Source of the DNA: a virus
DNA length: 21,556 bases
Reading direction: 5' to 3' (one strand)
IMG/VR virus record: IMGVR_UViG_3300032294_000189
Coordinates: 1 to 21,556 of that record
Of the stretch, positions 13,449 through 19,666 are shown piece after piece. Every line of letters starts with the position of its first letter. The first letter of the stretch is position 1. The notes under the pieces were generated by a model, which worked only from the letters and a program-made list of their open reading frames with translations, was not told where the DNA came from and did no database searches. A program made the position numbers and the translations under genes.

Positions 13449-15445
13449 GCACTTTTTGATTGTTTCTGCAACATTTGTAGCGATGCGATACGCTCGTTGC
13501 TCTTAATATCCTCTTCTTTGAGGGCTAATTCAGCGATTTTGGCTCTACGCTCGAACTCGCCATCGGTATTTTGACCACGAATGTTTTGAGACAAGCCAGA
13601 AATGACCTTAGCTTGGGTCTCTGCAGGCATTAATTGGGCTTCAATCACATCTTTCTGAGCAGAAGCGTTGTTTCTAGTGGCTTCGGACTGTAGTTTAGCG
13701 ATTTGAGCCTCTGCAGTAGCCGTTTGGAGCTGAATTTGAGCCTGTTGTAGGGCTTGTTGCTCTGGGTTAGGCTGCATCATAGCGTCTAACTGCTGGATCA
13801 TCTCAGCACGATTTGGTAAGCTAGAGCTGGCGATAATACCTTTGAGGATCATCGGCAACACTGGAGTATCAGGACCGAGAGTCTGTAGCAAGGCGATGAG
13901 CTGTTGTTGTTCGTATTCACGGGCAATGATACCAAGCGTAGCCATTGGGATAAATTTGTAATCCACAGCTGGGTAACGCTCAGGGTCAAACTGCATGAAA
14001 CGCCATGCTGCCTTCTGTACCAACGGTACGAGGAAGTCTTCTTGGAAGTTCGTAAGCGTCCGCTTGTACTTCTTGATGATCCCCGCGATCGACATCGAGA
14101 ACTGAGCAGCGCCGTCACGGGTAAACTGCGTTGGCTGACCGGAAGCATCTACAGTGCCGGTAGCCTGTAAGAGCATACGCTCAAAGTTCTGGCTAATCGC
14201 CAAGTTACCGGGATCGGTAGTACCGAACTTAAACGGAAACAGAATCTCTGCTGGGTTACCGTTGGTAAGCAGGGCTTTACCGGGTTTAACTTCAAACTTC
14301 GCACCACGAGGTAGACGGGTTGCATCCATCGCAATCATCGGTGCGGTTGTGAGGGCTAGGCTATCTAGGTGGCTACGCAACTGGGCATCGATACCCTTTT
14401 GCATATTGTAGGCTTTCTCGACAGTGCCACGACCCCAGAAACGGTTTGGTACGGTATCGTCCTGATATGCTACGACAGGACGGTCCTTCATCATGTACGG
14501 AGTTTTTTCTGCTTTGAGGAGGGTTGAGCCATTCGCAATAACAACAATCGCCTCGACCAAGTCGCTATACTGATCCGCAGTACTATCCTCCGGAAAAAGA
14601 TCGACAACTTCTTCACCTTCTTTATTCTCCAACTGTTCAATGTATTCACGAGGAACGAGACCGTAATACTTCATAAGTAATACTTTATCGTCCTTAAACT
14701 GGACATCCTCTTGCGTAGGCTCTAAGTCGTCATCTTGACCGTAGGGCTGAATGTCTACTTTCTTGTAGATACCCTTTTCCATACCCGATACGACCTGATG
14801 GATAGAGACATAAGACTCGATAGCGACACCCATCGCATCGTCCACGCTCACAGCGTTAGGATCAATGAGGAAGTTCTTTGGATTGATGGGATTTAGCTTG
14901 ACGCAGGTATATTCCTTCTCCATCACTCCGTAGGCTGCTGTGCCATCAGGCATTGGCATAGTCTGAGGATATATCTCAGTCTTCTTGGTAACGGTTAACT
15001 CACCGATACCAGTACCGTAGATTTCAGCTAACAACTCAACCTGAGTGATAGCCTTTCTAATGTTTTCTTTTTCTAAGTCTTCTTTGAGCTGGAGTTTAAG
15101 TTGCTCAACATCGATAAGATTCTGGTCTGCCACATCATCACGGATGTCAAACCATTCGCCATTTCCGAATATGGCTTCGCAAATTTCTGCGTGTCTTGTT
15201 TCCACAGCTTGCTGAGTCGCTGGGGAGATAATACGGCTGCGCTCAGATTCTCTAGTACGGTCTTCTGCAGCCCACTTACCTCTGAATATTCTTTCATACT
15301 CTTTCCAGTCCTCTAAATAGTTAGTATCTCGATGATCACGCCAACGATCGCAGTGACCTACAACGAAGTTGACGATTTCTTTATCGGATTCAGTCGGTTG
15401 ATAAAACTCGTTTTGTCCAAGTTCGTCGTTTTGAAATTCTGCCAT
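13445..15445 (-). CDS. Portal protein (P22-type)
   Basis: This 666-residue protein starts at ATG with AAGGA upstream. The N-terminal region 'DRWRDHRDTNYLEDWKEYERIFRGKW' (about 33-58) and 'SRIISPATQQAVETRHAEICEAIFG' (70-94) is typical of podophage portal proteins of the P22 type. The core has 'NPKNFLIDPNA' and 'RPVVAYQDDTVPNRFWGRGTVE'. The last 100 residues are Gln/Ala-rich and helical (PEQQALQQAQIQLQTATAE...), which fits a C-terminal barrel. Twelve copies form the channel at one capsid vertex. It follows terminase large with a gap of 8 bp. Confidence 0.93.
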   Translation of the reverse strand: MAEFQNDELGQNEFYQPTESDKEIVNFVVGHCDRWRDHRDTNYLEDWKEYERIFRGKWAAEDRTRESERSRIISPATQQAVETRHAEICEAIFGNGEWFDIRDDVADQNLIDVEQLKLQLKEDLEKENIRKAITQVELLAEIYGTGIGELTVTKKTEIYPQTMPMPDGTAAYGVMEKEYTCVKLNPINPKNFLIDPNAVSVDDAMGVAIESYVSIHQVVSGMEKGIYKKVDIQPYGQDDDLEPTQEDVQFKDDKVLLMKYYGLVPREYIEQLENKEGEEVVDLFPEDSTADQYSDLVEAIVVIANGSTLLKAEKTPYMMKDRPVVAYQDDTVPNRFWGRGTVEKAYNMQKGIDAQLRSHLDSLALTTAPMIAMDATRLPRGAKFEVKPGKALLTNGNPAEILFPFKFGTTDPGNLAISQNFERMLLQATGTVDASGQPTQFTRDGAAQFSMSIAGIIKKYKRTLTNFQEDFLVPLVQKAAWRFMQFDPERYPAVDYKFIPMATLGIIAREYEQQQLIALLQTLGPDTPVLPMILKGIIASSSLPNRAEMIQQLDAMMQPNPEQQALQQAQIQLQTATAEAQIAKLQSEATRNNASAQKDVIEAQLMPAETQAKVISGLSQNIRGQNTDGEFERRAKIAELALKEEDIKSNERIASLQMLQKQSKSA

Positions 15446-15453
15446 GATTTTCC

Positions 15454-16713
15454 TTAGTAACCAGAAATTACATCCAAAGTCTCGTATCCGTCATCTTCGT
15501 AATCCTGCTGATAGTTGGATACCGCTAACTGATCTACATACGCCAATGCGTCGACTAAGTCGTCATGCACATTAGCGGTTGGGAAGAGGAGTAACTGATC
15601 TACTAACTCTCTCCAGTCTTCTTCCTTGTTTAGGGTGATTCTTCCATGCTCGAATCGTCCCTGTAACGCCCACGCAATCCGTTCCGTTTTCTTTTTGTTG
15701 CCGTGCGTCAAATCTGTGATGTGGAAGTAAACATTGTACTTCCGCATCAAATCATTTAGATAGGGTGCTACAGCGTTCTTTAGCGCTCCACGCTCAATCC
15801 CTACTCCGATAGGCTGGTACTCCTGTACCGCCCTTAAAATCTTCCCAGCGGTCTCTTTAATATCCCAACGACCGTGGATAATCTTTTCTACAAACCAATC
15901 GCCGTTGTCTTCTATTTTGACAATTGCTATTGCGGATTCGTCTAAGCGTTTCTTTGAAGCGCCCGCATTTTTAGCAACATCCTCAAATCCAGCGAGGTCG
16001 ATCGCAATAACATAGTCGCCGAACTGCGGGTCTTCACCATATCGAAGCCATTCCTCTTTGAAGATCTCCTGACCCGCATTGTCAAATGATGCCTCGTATT
16101 CTTGCTTGAATGCAAACGACGAAAGCGTCTTCCGAGCAGCATCCACTTCTTTTGGATCAATCGTCTCATTGTCTTTAGTGGTAAAGTGCCAAGCCTTCCA
16201 TTCAGGATCTTCTCCTTCAAAACCTAGCTTGTACATCTCATAAAACCAATTCCGCCCTGACGGAGTCGAAATGAACATCGCTTCACCTTTACGGTCCGAG
16301 AGCGATGCTCGGATAATCTTCTCCCAAGTGTCCTGCTTAATAAACGCACACTCGTCAAGGACTGCGTAATACAAACTAAGACCACGAAGGGTATCACTGT
16401 TATCTGCACCACGGACATGAATCTTACGACCATTAATCAGCGTGATGTCCAGATTGTTAATGTGTGCCGACTTAATCACCGGCTTACCAATCTCTAGGAG
16501 ACTGTCCCAGATAATCTGTCTGGACTGCCCTAGCGTTGGCGACACATACAGCACTGCCGACCCTTCCGGTGCTTCTAATGCTTTGATGATCAGCATCATC
16601 GTTGCTAAACGGCTTTTACCGCAGCGACGACCAGCAGCGATCACTTTGAAGCGAGTCTTGTCTTTGAAGACCTCTTGCTGCCACTTTAGCAGCTGAAAGT
16701 TAAGACTCGTCAC
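15454..16713 (-). CDS. terL: Terminase large subunit (packaging ATPase-nuclease)
   Basis: This 419-residue protein has a GTG start at 16713 with GAGG six bases upstream, overlapping the small-subunit gene by 14 nt. The ATPase part shows Walker A GRRCGKSR (residues 28-35), Walker B YAVLDE (116-121) and the coupling motif STPSGRNW (149-156). The nuclease part shows the acidic residues D239 (VIAIDLAG), E307 (GIERGA) and D384-D385...D388 (HDDLVDALAY). These are all the expected catalytic residues of the Terminase_6/RNase H-like family. It pumps DNA through the portal and cuts it. The length is usual. Confidence 0.96.
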   Translation of the reverse strand: MTSLNFQLLKWQQEVFKDKTRFKVIAAGRRCGKSRLATMMLIIKALEAPEGSAVLYVSPTLGQSRQIIWDSLLEIGKPVIKSAHINNLDITLINGRKIHVRGADNSDTLRGLSLYYAVLDECAFIKQDTWEKIIRASLSDRKGEAMFISTPSGRNWFYEMYKLGFEGEDPEWKAWHFTTKDNETIDPKEVDAARKTLSSFAFKQEYEASFDNAGQEIFKEEWLRYGEDPQFGDYVIAIDLAGFEDVAKNAGASKKRLDESAIAIVKIEDNGDWFVEKIIHGRWDIKETAGKILRAVQEYQPIGVGIERGALKNAVAPYLNDLMRKYNVYFHITDLTHGNKKKTERIAWALQGRFEHGRITLNKEEDWRELVDQLLLFPTANVHDDLVDALAYVDQLAVSNYQQDYEDDGYETLDVISGY

Positions 16714-17128
16714 TGTCGTCCTCTACCATGTCAACGACACCAGCATCTACAGTGGGGTTAGTCAGCCCAGTGATGTTGATACTGATCTGGGGCGTTGTTC
16801 CACCGTTCTTAGCGGTATCGAATACCGACAGGGGTAATAATCTATCGACACACAGCTTTAGTGCCGCCATGTTGTCCTTATCATTTACATCCAACGCTTT
16901 ATGAATCAGCGTCTCAATAATCTTATCTCCGGAGGTTCCAAGCAAGCGAGCTTTGAACTCATTGATTCTTGCTGCGTCTCCGGCGGGTCTACCGACTTTT
17001 CCACGGTTACCCTTCTTCTTCGCCTCAATGTCCTTCTTTAGCGGACGACCTACTTTACGACGCTGTAATTTAGGTCTTTCCTTTTTGACCTCTACGACAG
17101 CGGTAGTTATTTCGACAGAATCAGACAT
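16700..17128 (-). CDS. terS: Putative terminase small subunit
   Basis: The 142-residue protein starts at ATG 17128 with AAGGAT upstream. The N-terminal third is Lys/Arg-rich with two AT-hook-like KVGRP motifs (G27-R-P and G46-R-P), fitting DNA binding in minor grooves. The middle, 'DAARINEFKARLLGTSGDKIIETLIHKALDVNDKDNMAALKLCVDRLLP', is helical and would form the oligomer core. The end is acidic. It is the first gene of the block, directly before terL and coupled to it. The sequence is not an obvious match to a named small-subunit family; the call rests on position, DNA-binding character and size. Confidence 0.75.
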   Translation of the reverse strand: MSDSVEITTAVVEVKKERPKLQRRKVGRPLKKDIEAKKKGNRGKVGRPAGDAARINEFKARLLGTSGDKIIETLIHKALDVNDKDNMAALKLCVDRLLPLSVFDTAKNGGTTPQISINITGLTNPTVDAGVVDMVEDDSDES

Positions 17129-17162
17129 TGTCTTTTATCCTTAATGGGAAGACTGTTAAAAT

Positions 17163-17176
17163 GTAGCTTTTGCTAC
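17163..17176 (-). other. Small hairpin in terminase leader
   Basis: GTAGC-N4-GCTAC is a perfect 5-bp stem with a 4-base loop, AAAA on the minus-strand transcript. It lies 35 bp before the terS start and within the presumed leader. It is followed by ATTTTAA, so weak termination is imaginable, but the stem is short. Confidence 0.4.
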
Positions 17177-17236
17177 TATATAGGGCTTTTCGCTATAGGA
17201 GAGGGTTCTATAGAAGAAGTATATTAATCATCCTAT

Positions 17237-17264
17237 ATCGCTAACGAATCATCCCTAACGAATC
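17237..17264. repeat. 14-bp tandem repeat ATC(G/C)CTAACGAATC in terminase leader
   Basis: Two head-to-tail copies, ATCGCTAACGAATC (17237-17250) and ATCCCTAACGAATC (17251-17264), differ at one base. They lie about 20-45 bp downstream of the -10 box of the terminase promoter. Related sequences occur at 18013-18026 and, inverted, at 18175-18188. A regulator binding site is the likeliest explanation. Confidence 0.6.
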
Positions 17265-17267
17265 GTC

Positions 17268-17291
17268 ATAGTTCTATATAGTGCGAACTAT
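17268..17291. promoter_or_regulatory. Inverted repeat over the -10/start of the terminase promoter
   Basis: ATAGTTC-N10-GAACTAT is a perfect 7-bp inverted repeat. Its right arm covers most of the -10 box (17287-17292) and its left arm lies just past the expected start of transcription. A protein bound here would block the promoter. Confidence 0.5.
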
Positions 17292-17315
17292 ATCATACTT
17301 TTTCACTTTTGTCAA
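17287..17315 (-). promoter_or_regulatory. Strong sigma70-type promoter for the late (minus-strand) block
   Basis: On the minus strand, consensus TTGACA (17310-17315) is followed by a 17-bp A-rich spacer and TATAGT (17287-17292), five of six matches to TATAAT. The start would be near 17280, giving a leader of about 150 nt before terS. Sequence around it (ACTTGACAAAA, TATGATA) is shared with the site at 5365-5393. Confidence 0.8.
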
Positions 17316-17364
17316 GTACTTTGTTACTTTTTTATTCTACAGTAAGTTACATAATTGGTAACAC

Positions 17365-17486
17365 AGTGTCTAATATCGTCACTTTAAAGGCTTTAGAGAC
17401 ACTATGTTGTCCCTCCGGTGCGGGACTCCATCGGCTTGATAGGTCTCCGCTTACCCTCCGCTAGCGACCACTTCGTGTGCGCCGAT
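17365..17486. other. GC-rich segment with nested stem-loops
   Basis: Three stems occur in sequence: AGTGTCT/AGACACT (17365-17371 with 17397-17403), GTCCC/GGGAC around an 8-base loop (17409-17426), and ATCGGC/GCCGAT (17430-17435 with 17481-17486), with a small CAC/GTG stem inside the last. The segment 17405-17490 is clearly richer in GC than its AT-rich surroundings. No open frame fits. A structured RNA or a protein-binding region are both possible. Confidence 0.4.
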
Positions 17487-17539
17487 TCTGCCTCCATTTC
17501 TTTATAGTCTATGCTCCGTATAAATATACTTAGTTATCA

Positions 17540-17647
17540 ATGACTTACATTGCAGTGCAATATACTTTATTTTTACTATTTTGTATGCTTGCTTTTTACT
17601 TTTTTGTATACAGTAGCGGCTCCGACAACATCACACATCACCGTTAA
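17540..17647 (+). CDS. Possible 35-aa membrane peptide (doubtful)
   Basis: The frame ATG 17540 to TAA encodes a short peptide with a strongly hydrophobic stretch 'YTLFLLFCMLAFYFFVYSS' (residues 8-26) and a polar tail. It resembles the other single-helix micropeptides of the plus-strand block in design. However, no ribosome site precedes the ATG, and its first codons coincide with a palindrome and an AT-rich promoter-like region. It may be only a chance frame in T-rich DNA. Confidence 0.25.
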   Translation: MTYIAVQYTLFLLFCMLAFYFFVYSSGSDNITHHR

Positions 17648-17659
17648 CCCCTCCCCCGG

Positions 17660-17677
17660 TGTTGTTTTTATACAACA
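17660..17677. repeat. Inverted repeat TGTTGT-N6-ACAACA, copy 1
   Basis: A perfect 6-bp inverted repeat has a 6-bp spacer (TTTTAT). A second copy with the same arms lies at 17798 and a one-mismatch copy at 13394. It directly abuts the 11-bp inverted repeat at 17678. Size and symmetry fit a dimeric helix-turn-helix regulator. Confidence 0.65.
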
Positions 17678-17719
17678 ACTATATCGATCAATACAAATAT
17701 TCGCATACATCGATATAGT
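17678..17719. repeat. 11-bp inverted repeat ACTATATCGAT-N20-ATCGATATAGT
   Basis: Both arms (17678-17688 and 17709-17719) are perfect reverse complements separated by 20 bp. The arm sequence GATATAGT also occurs at the -10 region of the terminase promoter on the minus strand. It could be a cruciform, an operator pair or part of an origin. Confidence 0.6.
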
Positions 17720-17797
17720 GTAAAGCTATTGATAACTGCGAAGGCGATAGAGCGAGTATATAGGGCAATAAAGCACCTATACTGGATAACTATACAG

Positions 17798-17815
17798 TGT
17801 TGTAAAAATACAACA
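17798..17815. repeat. Inverted repeat TGTTGT-N6-ACAACA, copy 2
   Basis: The arms are identical to copy 1 and the spacer is AAAAAT. Both copies share the pattern TGTTGT-N4-ATACAACA. It lies 138 bp downstream of copy 1 and 152 bp before the first plus-strand gene. Confidence 0.65.
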
Positions 17816-17967
17816 GTCCAGGCTGATAGACCTAAGCTATCGGCATTGGATCTTGATTGATAAATACAATAAAAACATAGGGTTAATACCTATTCCATTA
17901 GCGACACAATAGGATCATAATAGAGTCATAGTAGTGATTGATTAACAAACCAAACGGAGTAGATAAA

Positions 17968-18153
17968 ATGACTAAGTTTCAAAACAAACAAGTAAACATG
18001 ATTAACGCTTACATCGCTAACGGGATGACCGATACAGCAGCTCGCAGTCTGTCAGCATTGGTAAGGTCAGCGATGAGAGCAAAAGATCAACAAGAGTTGA
18101 TGACATTGGCACAAGAATTAAACCTTGTTAATCATCCTGAATTTGTAGCATAA
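17968..18153 (+). CDS. Small helical protein, first gene of the early block
   Basis: The 61-residue protein starts at ATG 17968 with CGGAG eight bases before; the longer frame from TTG 17938 is rejected for lack of a ribosome site. The sequence 'MINAYIANGMTDTAARSLSALVRSAMRAKDQQELMTLAQEL' is entirely helical and mildly basic in the middle. I do not recognise a family with certainty. As the first gene after the control region it is a candidate for an early regulator, but no helix-turn-helix is evident. A motif related to the terminase-leader repeat lies within it (18013-18026). Confidence 0.75.
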   Translation: MTKFQNKQVNMINAYIANGMTDTAARSLSALVRSAMRAKDQQELMTLAQELNLVNHPEFVA

Positions 18154-18155
18154 CT

Positions 18156-18193
18156 TAGGGTTTGTCCCTATTGCGTATCGTTAGCGATAGGGA
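18156..18193 (+). promoter_or_regulatory. Pair of mutually exclusive hairpins between early genes 1 and 2
   Basis: CCCTA at 18166-18170 can pair backward with TAGGG (18156-18160, 5-base loop). Alternatively TCCCTAT (18165-18171) can pair forward with ATAGGGA (18187-18193), with TATCG-TTAG-CGATA as an inner alternative. Only one can form at a time, an arrangement seen in attenuators and RNA switches. No U-tract follows, so termination is not implied. Confidence 0.4.
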
Positions 18194-18229
18194 TAGTCTG
18201 TAAACACTTAAACACTTGAAAGGTTAATT

Positions 18230-18490
18230 ATGAAATACGAAATAGTAGAGTCTAAAAAATGGGTAAACAATAAGACAGGAGAAACTGCCTCGATTTACGG
18301 GTCTGTGCCATACACAAACGACACAGATAAGTTAAATTGGTCTATTGAAGTGACGGGATACACTATCCGCAACAATGACACAGGCACAGTCGGATTAGGT
18401 CGTAAACCATTTCAAACAATGTATGAGGCAGTAGAGCATTTACGCAAATTAAATATCAAAAAGTATTATGATACACACCAGGCTAACTGA
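18230..18490 (+). CDS. Hypothetical early protein, 86 aa
   Basis: It starts at ATG 18230 behind the recurrent leader GAAAGGTTAATT. The protein is soluble, with a beta-rich N-terminal part ('NKTGETASIYGSVPYT', 'LNWSIEVTGYTIRNNDTGTVGLG') and a helical end ('FQTMYEAVEHLRKLNIKKYY'). The composition suggests a small alpha/beta fold, perhaps nucleic-acid or protein binding. I do not recognise a family. It is separated from both neighbours by about 75 bp, unlike the tightly overlapped genes further on. Confidence 0.75.
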   Translation: MKYEIVESKKWVNNKTGETASIYGSVPYTNDTDKLNWSIEVTGYTIRNNDTGTVGLGRKPFQTMYEAVEHLRKLNIKKYYDTHQAN

Positions 18491-18564
18491 TGAGGCTTGA
18501 ATAGCCGAAACTGTCGAGAGATAGTCTTAGTCAATGCAGTATCCTAACTTTGGAGGAATTACAA

Positions 18565-18858
18565 ATGGCACAGACTCAAGTTTTCAGAGGTGTAGAAACT
18601 ACTACTTATCGTGATCGTGATGGCGCATTAGTTGGCGTTTATCGTGGCACTTCAGTAGCTAGTCAATTCGGCAACATCATCACATTAAAAACAGGAGGTT
18701 GGAAGTCTCGCACTACTAAACTTCGCATGAATCAGTTTTCTAACACTTATTGCAACTCGTCCTTTGGTGTATTCCAGAAGGATCACAGTTGGTTTGTCTC
18801 GGTCAATGGTGAGACAATTCCGTTCGATGGTGATGTAATTACATTTGAGGTTAAATAA
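18565..18858 (+). CDS. Conserved small phage protein with GGWKSRTTK.RMNQ motif
   Basis: The 97-residue protein starts at ATG 18565 behind an excellent GGAGGA site; an upstream TTG in frame is the ribosome site itself. The block 'IITLKTGGWKSRTTKLRMNQ' then 'FSNTYCNSSFGVFQKDHSWFV' (residues about 38-79) is one I recall from many aquatic phages, including cyanophages, where it is small, early and of unknown function. It is beta-rich and basic in the middle. It overlaps the next gene by one base (TAATG). Confidence 0.8.
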   Translation: MAQTQVFRGVETTTYRDRDGALVGVYRGTSVASQFGNIITLKTGGWKSRTTKLRMNQFSNTYCNSSFGVFQKDHSWFVSVNGETIPFDGDVITFEVK

Positions 18859-18953
18859 TGAAATTAAAAAATTGGCACATGGTAATTTTAGGAGTAGTCT
18901 TATTCGTGTTTGCTCAGATTGTCTGGCACTTAACTGCAACGGGGGTATTATGA
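18858..18953 (+). CDS. Single-helix membrane peptide, 31 aa
   Basis: The frame from ATG 18858 (TAATG overlap with the preceding stop) encodes MKLKNWHMVI followed by a hydrophobic run (LGVVLFVFAQIVWHL) and ends in an ATGA overlap with the next gene. Residues 8-25 form one transmembrane helix with a basic N-terminus, so the N-end probably stays in the cytoplasm. Overlaps on both sides argue that it is real. No family is recognised. Confidence 0.65.
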   Translation: MKLKNWHMVILGVVLFVFAQIVWHLTATGVL

Positions 18954-19126
18954 CTTATAAACAATTATTAGAAAACCTTAGCCGAATCCCCGAAGATAGG
19001 CTAAACGATACCGCCTTAGTCTTTCTCCAATGGGATAATGAATACTTACCGATCTCGGCAATTTGGGAATCAGGCGAGGAAAACGATGTATTAGACGAAG
19101 GTCATTCTTATTTAGTTATTAAATGA
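18950..19126 (+). CDS. Small acidic early protein, 58 aa
   Basis: It starts at ATG 18950 in an ATGA overlap with the membrane peptide gene, with GGGGG nine bases before. The sequence 'YKQLLENLSRIPEDRLNDTALVFLQWDNEYLPISAIWE' suggests helix followed by strands, in the style of small phage proteins in which 'L.....L..DTV.V......Y.P' recurs. It is acidic and soluble. No function is known to me. It overlaps a longer possible start of the next gene by 4 nt. Confidence 0.7.
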   Translation: MTYKQLLENLSRIPEDRLNDTALVFLQWDNEYLPISAIWESGEENDVLDEGHSYLVIK

Positions 19127-19137
19127 AAGGATTTAAT

Positions 19138-19317
19138 ATGATTAGCACAGCAAAATATGTAAATTGGCATGATGAAGAATTAGATACATTTTATGGCGAT
19201 GATAATAACGGATTCATACATGGTATTTATGTCTATGATGAAGATGATGATTTTCCTAGTCATGTCGAATGGTTTAGGACTGAATCAGAGACTAGAAAAG
19301 CATTATTAACGATCTGA
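19138..19317 (+). CDS. Very acidic early protein, 59 aa
   Basis: I take ATG 19138 as start, because AAAGGA sits six bases before it; the in-frame ATG at 19123 overlaps the previous stop (ATGA) and is an alternative giving five more residues. The protein is extremely acidic ('WHDEELDTFYGDDNNGF', 'YVYDEDDDFPSHVEWF'). Such density of Asp/Glu recalls DNA-mimic inhibitors used by phages against host DNA-binding proteins, but this is only a composition-based idea. No homologue is recognised. Confidence 0.7.
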   Translation: MISTAKYVNWHDEELDTFYGDDNNGFIHGIYVYDEDDDFPSHVEWFRTESETRKALLTI

Positions 19318-19329
19318 AAGGGTTTAATT

Positions 19330-19509
19330 ATGATTACTAAAGATGAAGTATTACAGAATGGCTATACAGTTCTACCTAAAGGTGGATGGATTTACATTAA
19401 TCCTGAAATAGTCCCGCATGATTGGAACGATATATGCTCAGATTTTGGTATTGATCCGGATTCTAAAGGGGCTTATTTATGTATCGTAGGAGTTAAACAA
19501 GATGACTAG
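19330..19509 (+). CDS. Small early protein, 59 aa
   Basis: The frame from ATG 19330 follows the recurrent leader GAAAGGGTTTAATT. It encodes MITKDEVLQNGYTVLPKGGW then a Trp/Tyr-containing acidic stretch (IVPHDWNDICSDFGIDPDS) and a final strand (GAYLCIVGVKQDD). It is soluble and unrecognised. Its stop overlaps the next start by 8 nt (ATGACTAG). Confidence 0.65.
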   Translation: MITKDEVLQNGYTVLPKGGWIYINPEIVPHDWNDICSDFGIDPDSKGAYLCIVGVKQDD

Positions 19510-19666
19510 ATCAGAATTGCAATACCAGATTTGGCACGATTTAGGTTACTTAGATGGCAAAACAGACCCACAATATCAGCATCATTTGTGGCGATTATCT
19601 GATGGGGAACTATTTAATTTATGGCTTAACATTCACAATGCGAGAGAGGCTTACAATCATGAGTAG
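19502..19666 (+). CDS. Small early protein, 54 aa
   Basis: The frame from ATG 19502 overlaps the previous gene by 8 nt and the next by 8 nt. The protein is helical, rich in His, Gln and Trp: 'YQIWHDLGYLDGKTDPQYQH' then 'HLWRLSDGELFNLWLNIHNA'. AGGAG lies about nine bases before the start. I do not recognise it. Double overlap and a good ribosome site support it as a gene. Confidence 0.65.
   Translation: MTRSELQYQIWHDLGYLDGKTDPQYQHHLWRLSDGELFNLWLNIHNAREAYNHE

Larger units (their letters stand above)
17316..17967. other. Divergent noncoding control region
   Basis: This stretch has no convincing gene. It holds a GC-rich segment able to fold (17405-17490), a 13-bp palindrome ATTGCA-G-TGCAAT (17549-17561), two TGTTGT-N6-ACAACA inverted repeats, and an 11-bp inverted repeat (17678-17719). 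It also holds many short ATAG/CTAT elements and a small inverted repeat ATAGG-N7-CCTAT near 17877-17893. I found no clear sigma70 promoter for the plus-strand genes; the best -10-like box is TATACT at 17561-17566, with a poor -35 and a 15-bp spacer. It may also hold the replication origin, but no iterons characteristic of one are clear. Confidence 0.6.

Noticed and set aside
17405-17490. tRNA gene in the GC-rich segment
   Set aside because: No cloverleaf with anticodon and T-arm could be drawn on either strand.
17237-17815. CRISPR array
   Set aside because: The repeats are short, few and not evenly spaced with unique spacers; they look like binding sites.
19554-19658. Longer start for the CxxC early protein
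   Set aside because: It overlaps nearly two thirds of the preceding gene in another frame; the 19659 start gives the 8-nt overlap seen elsewhere in this block.
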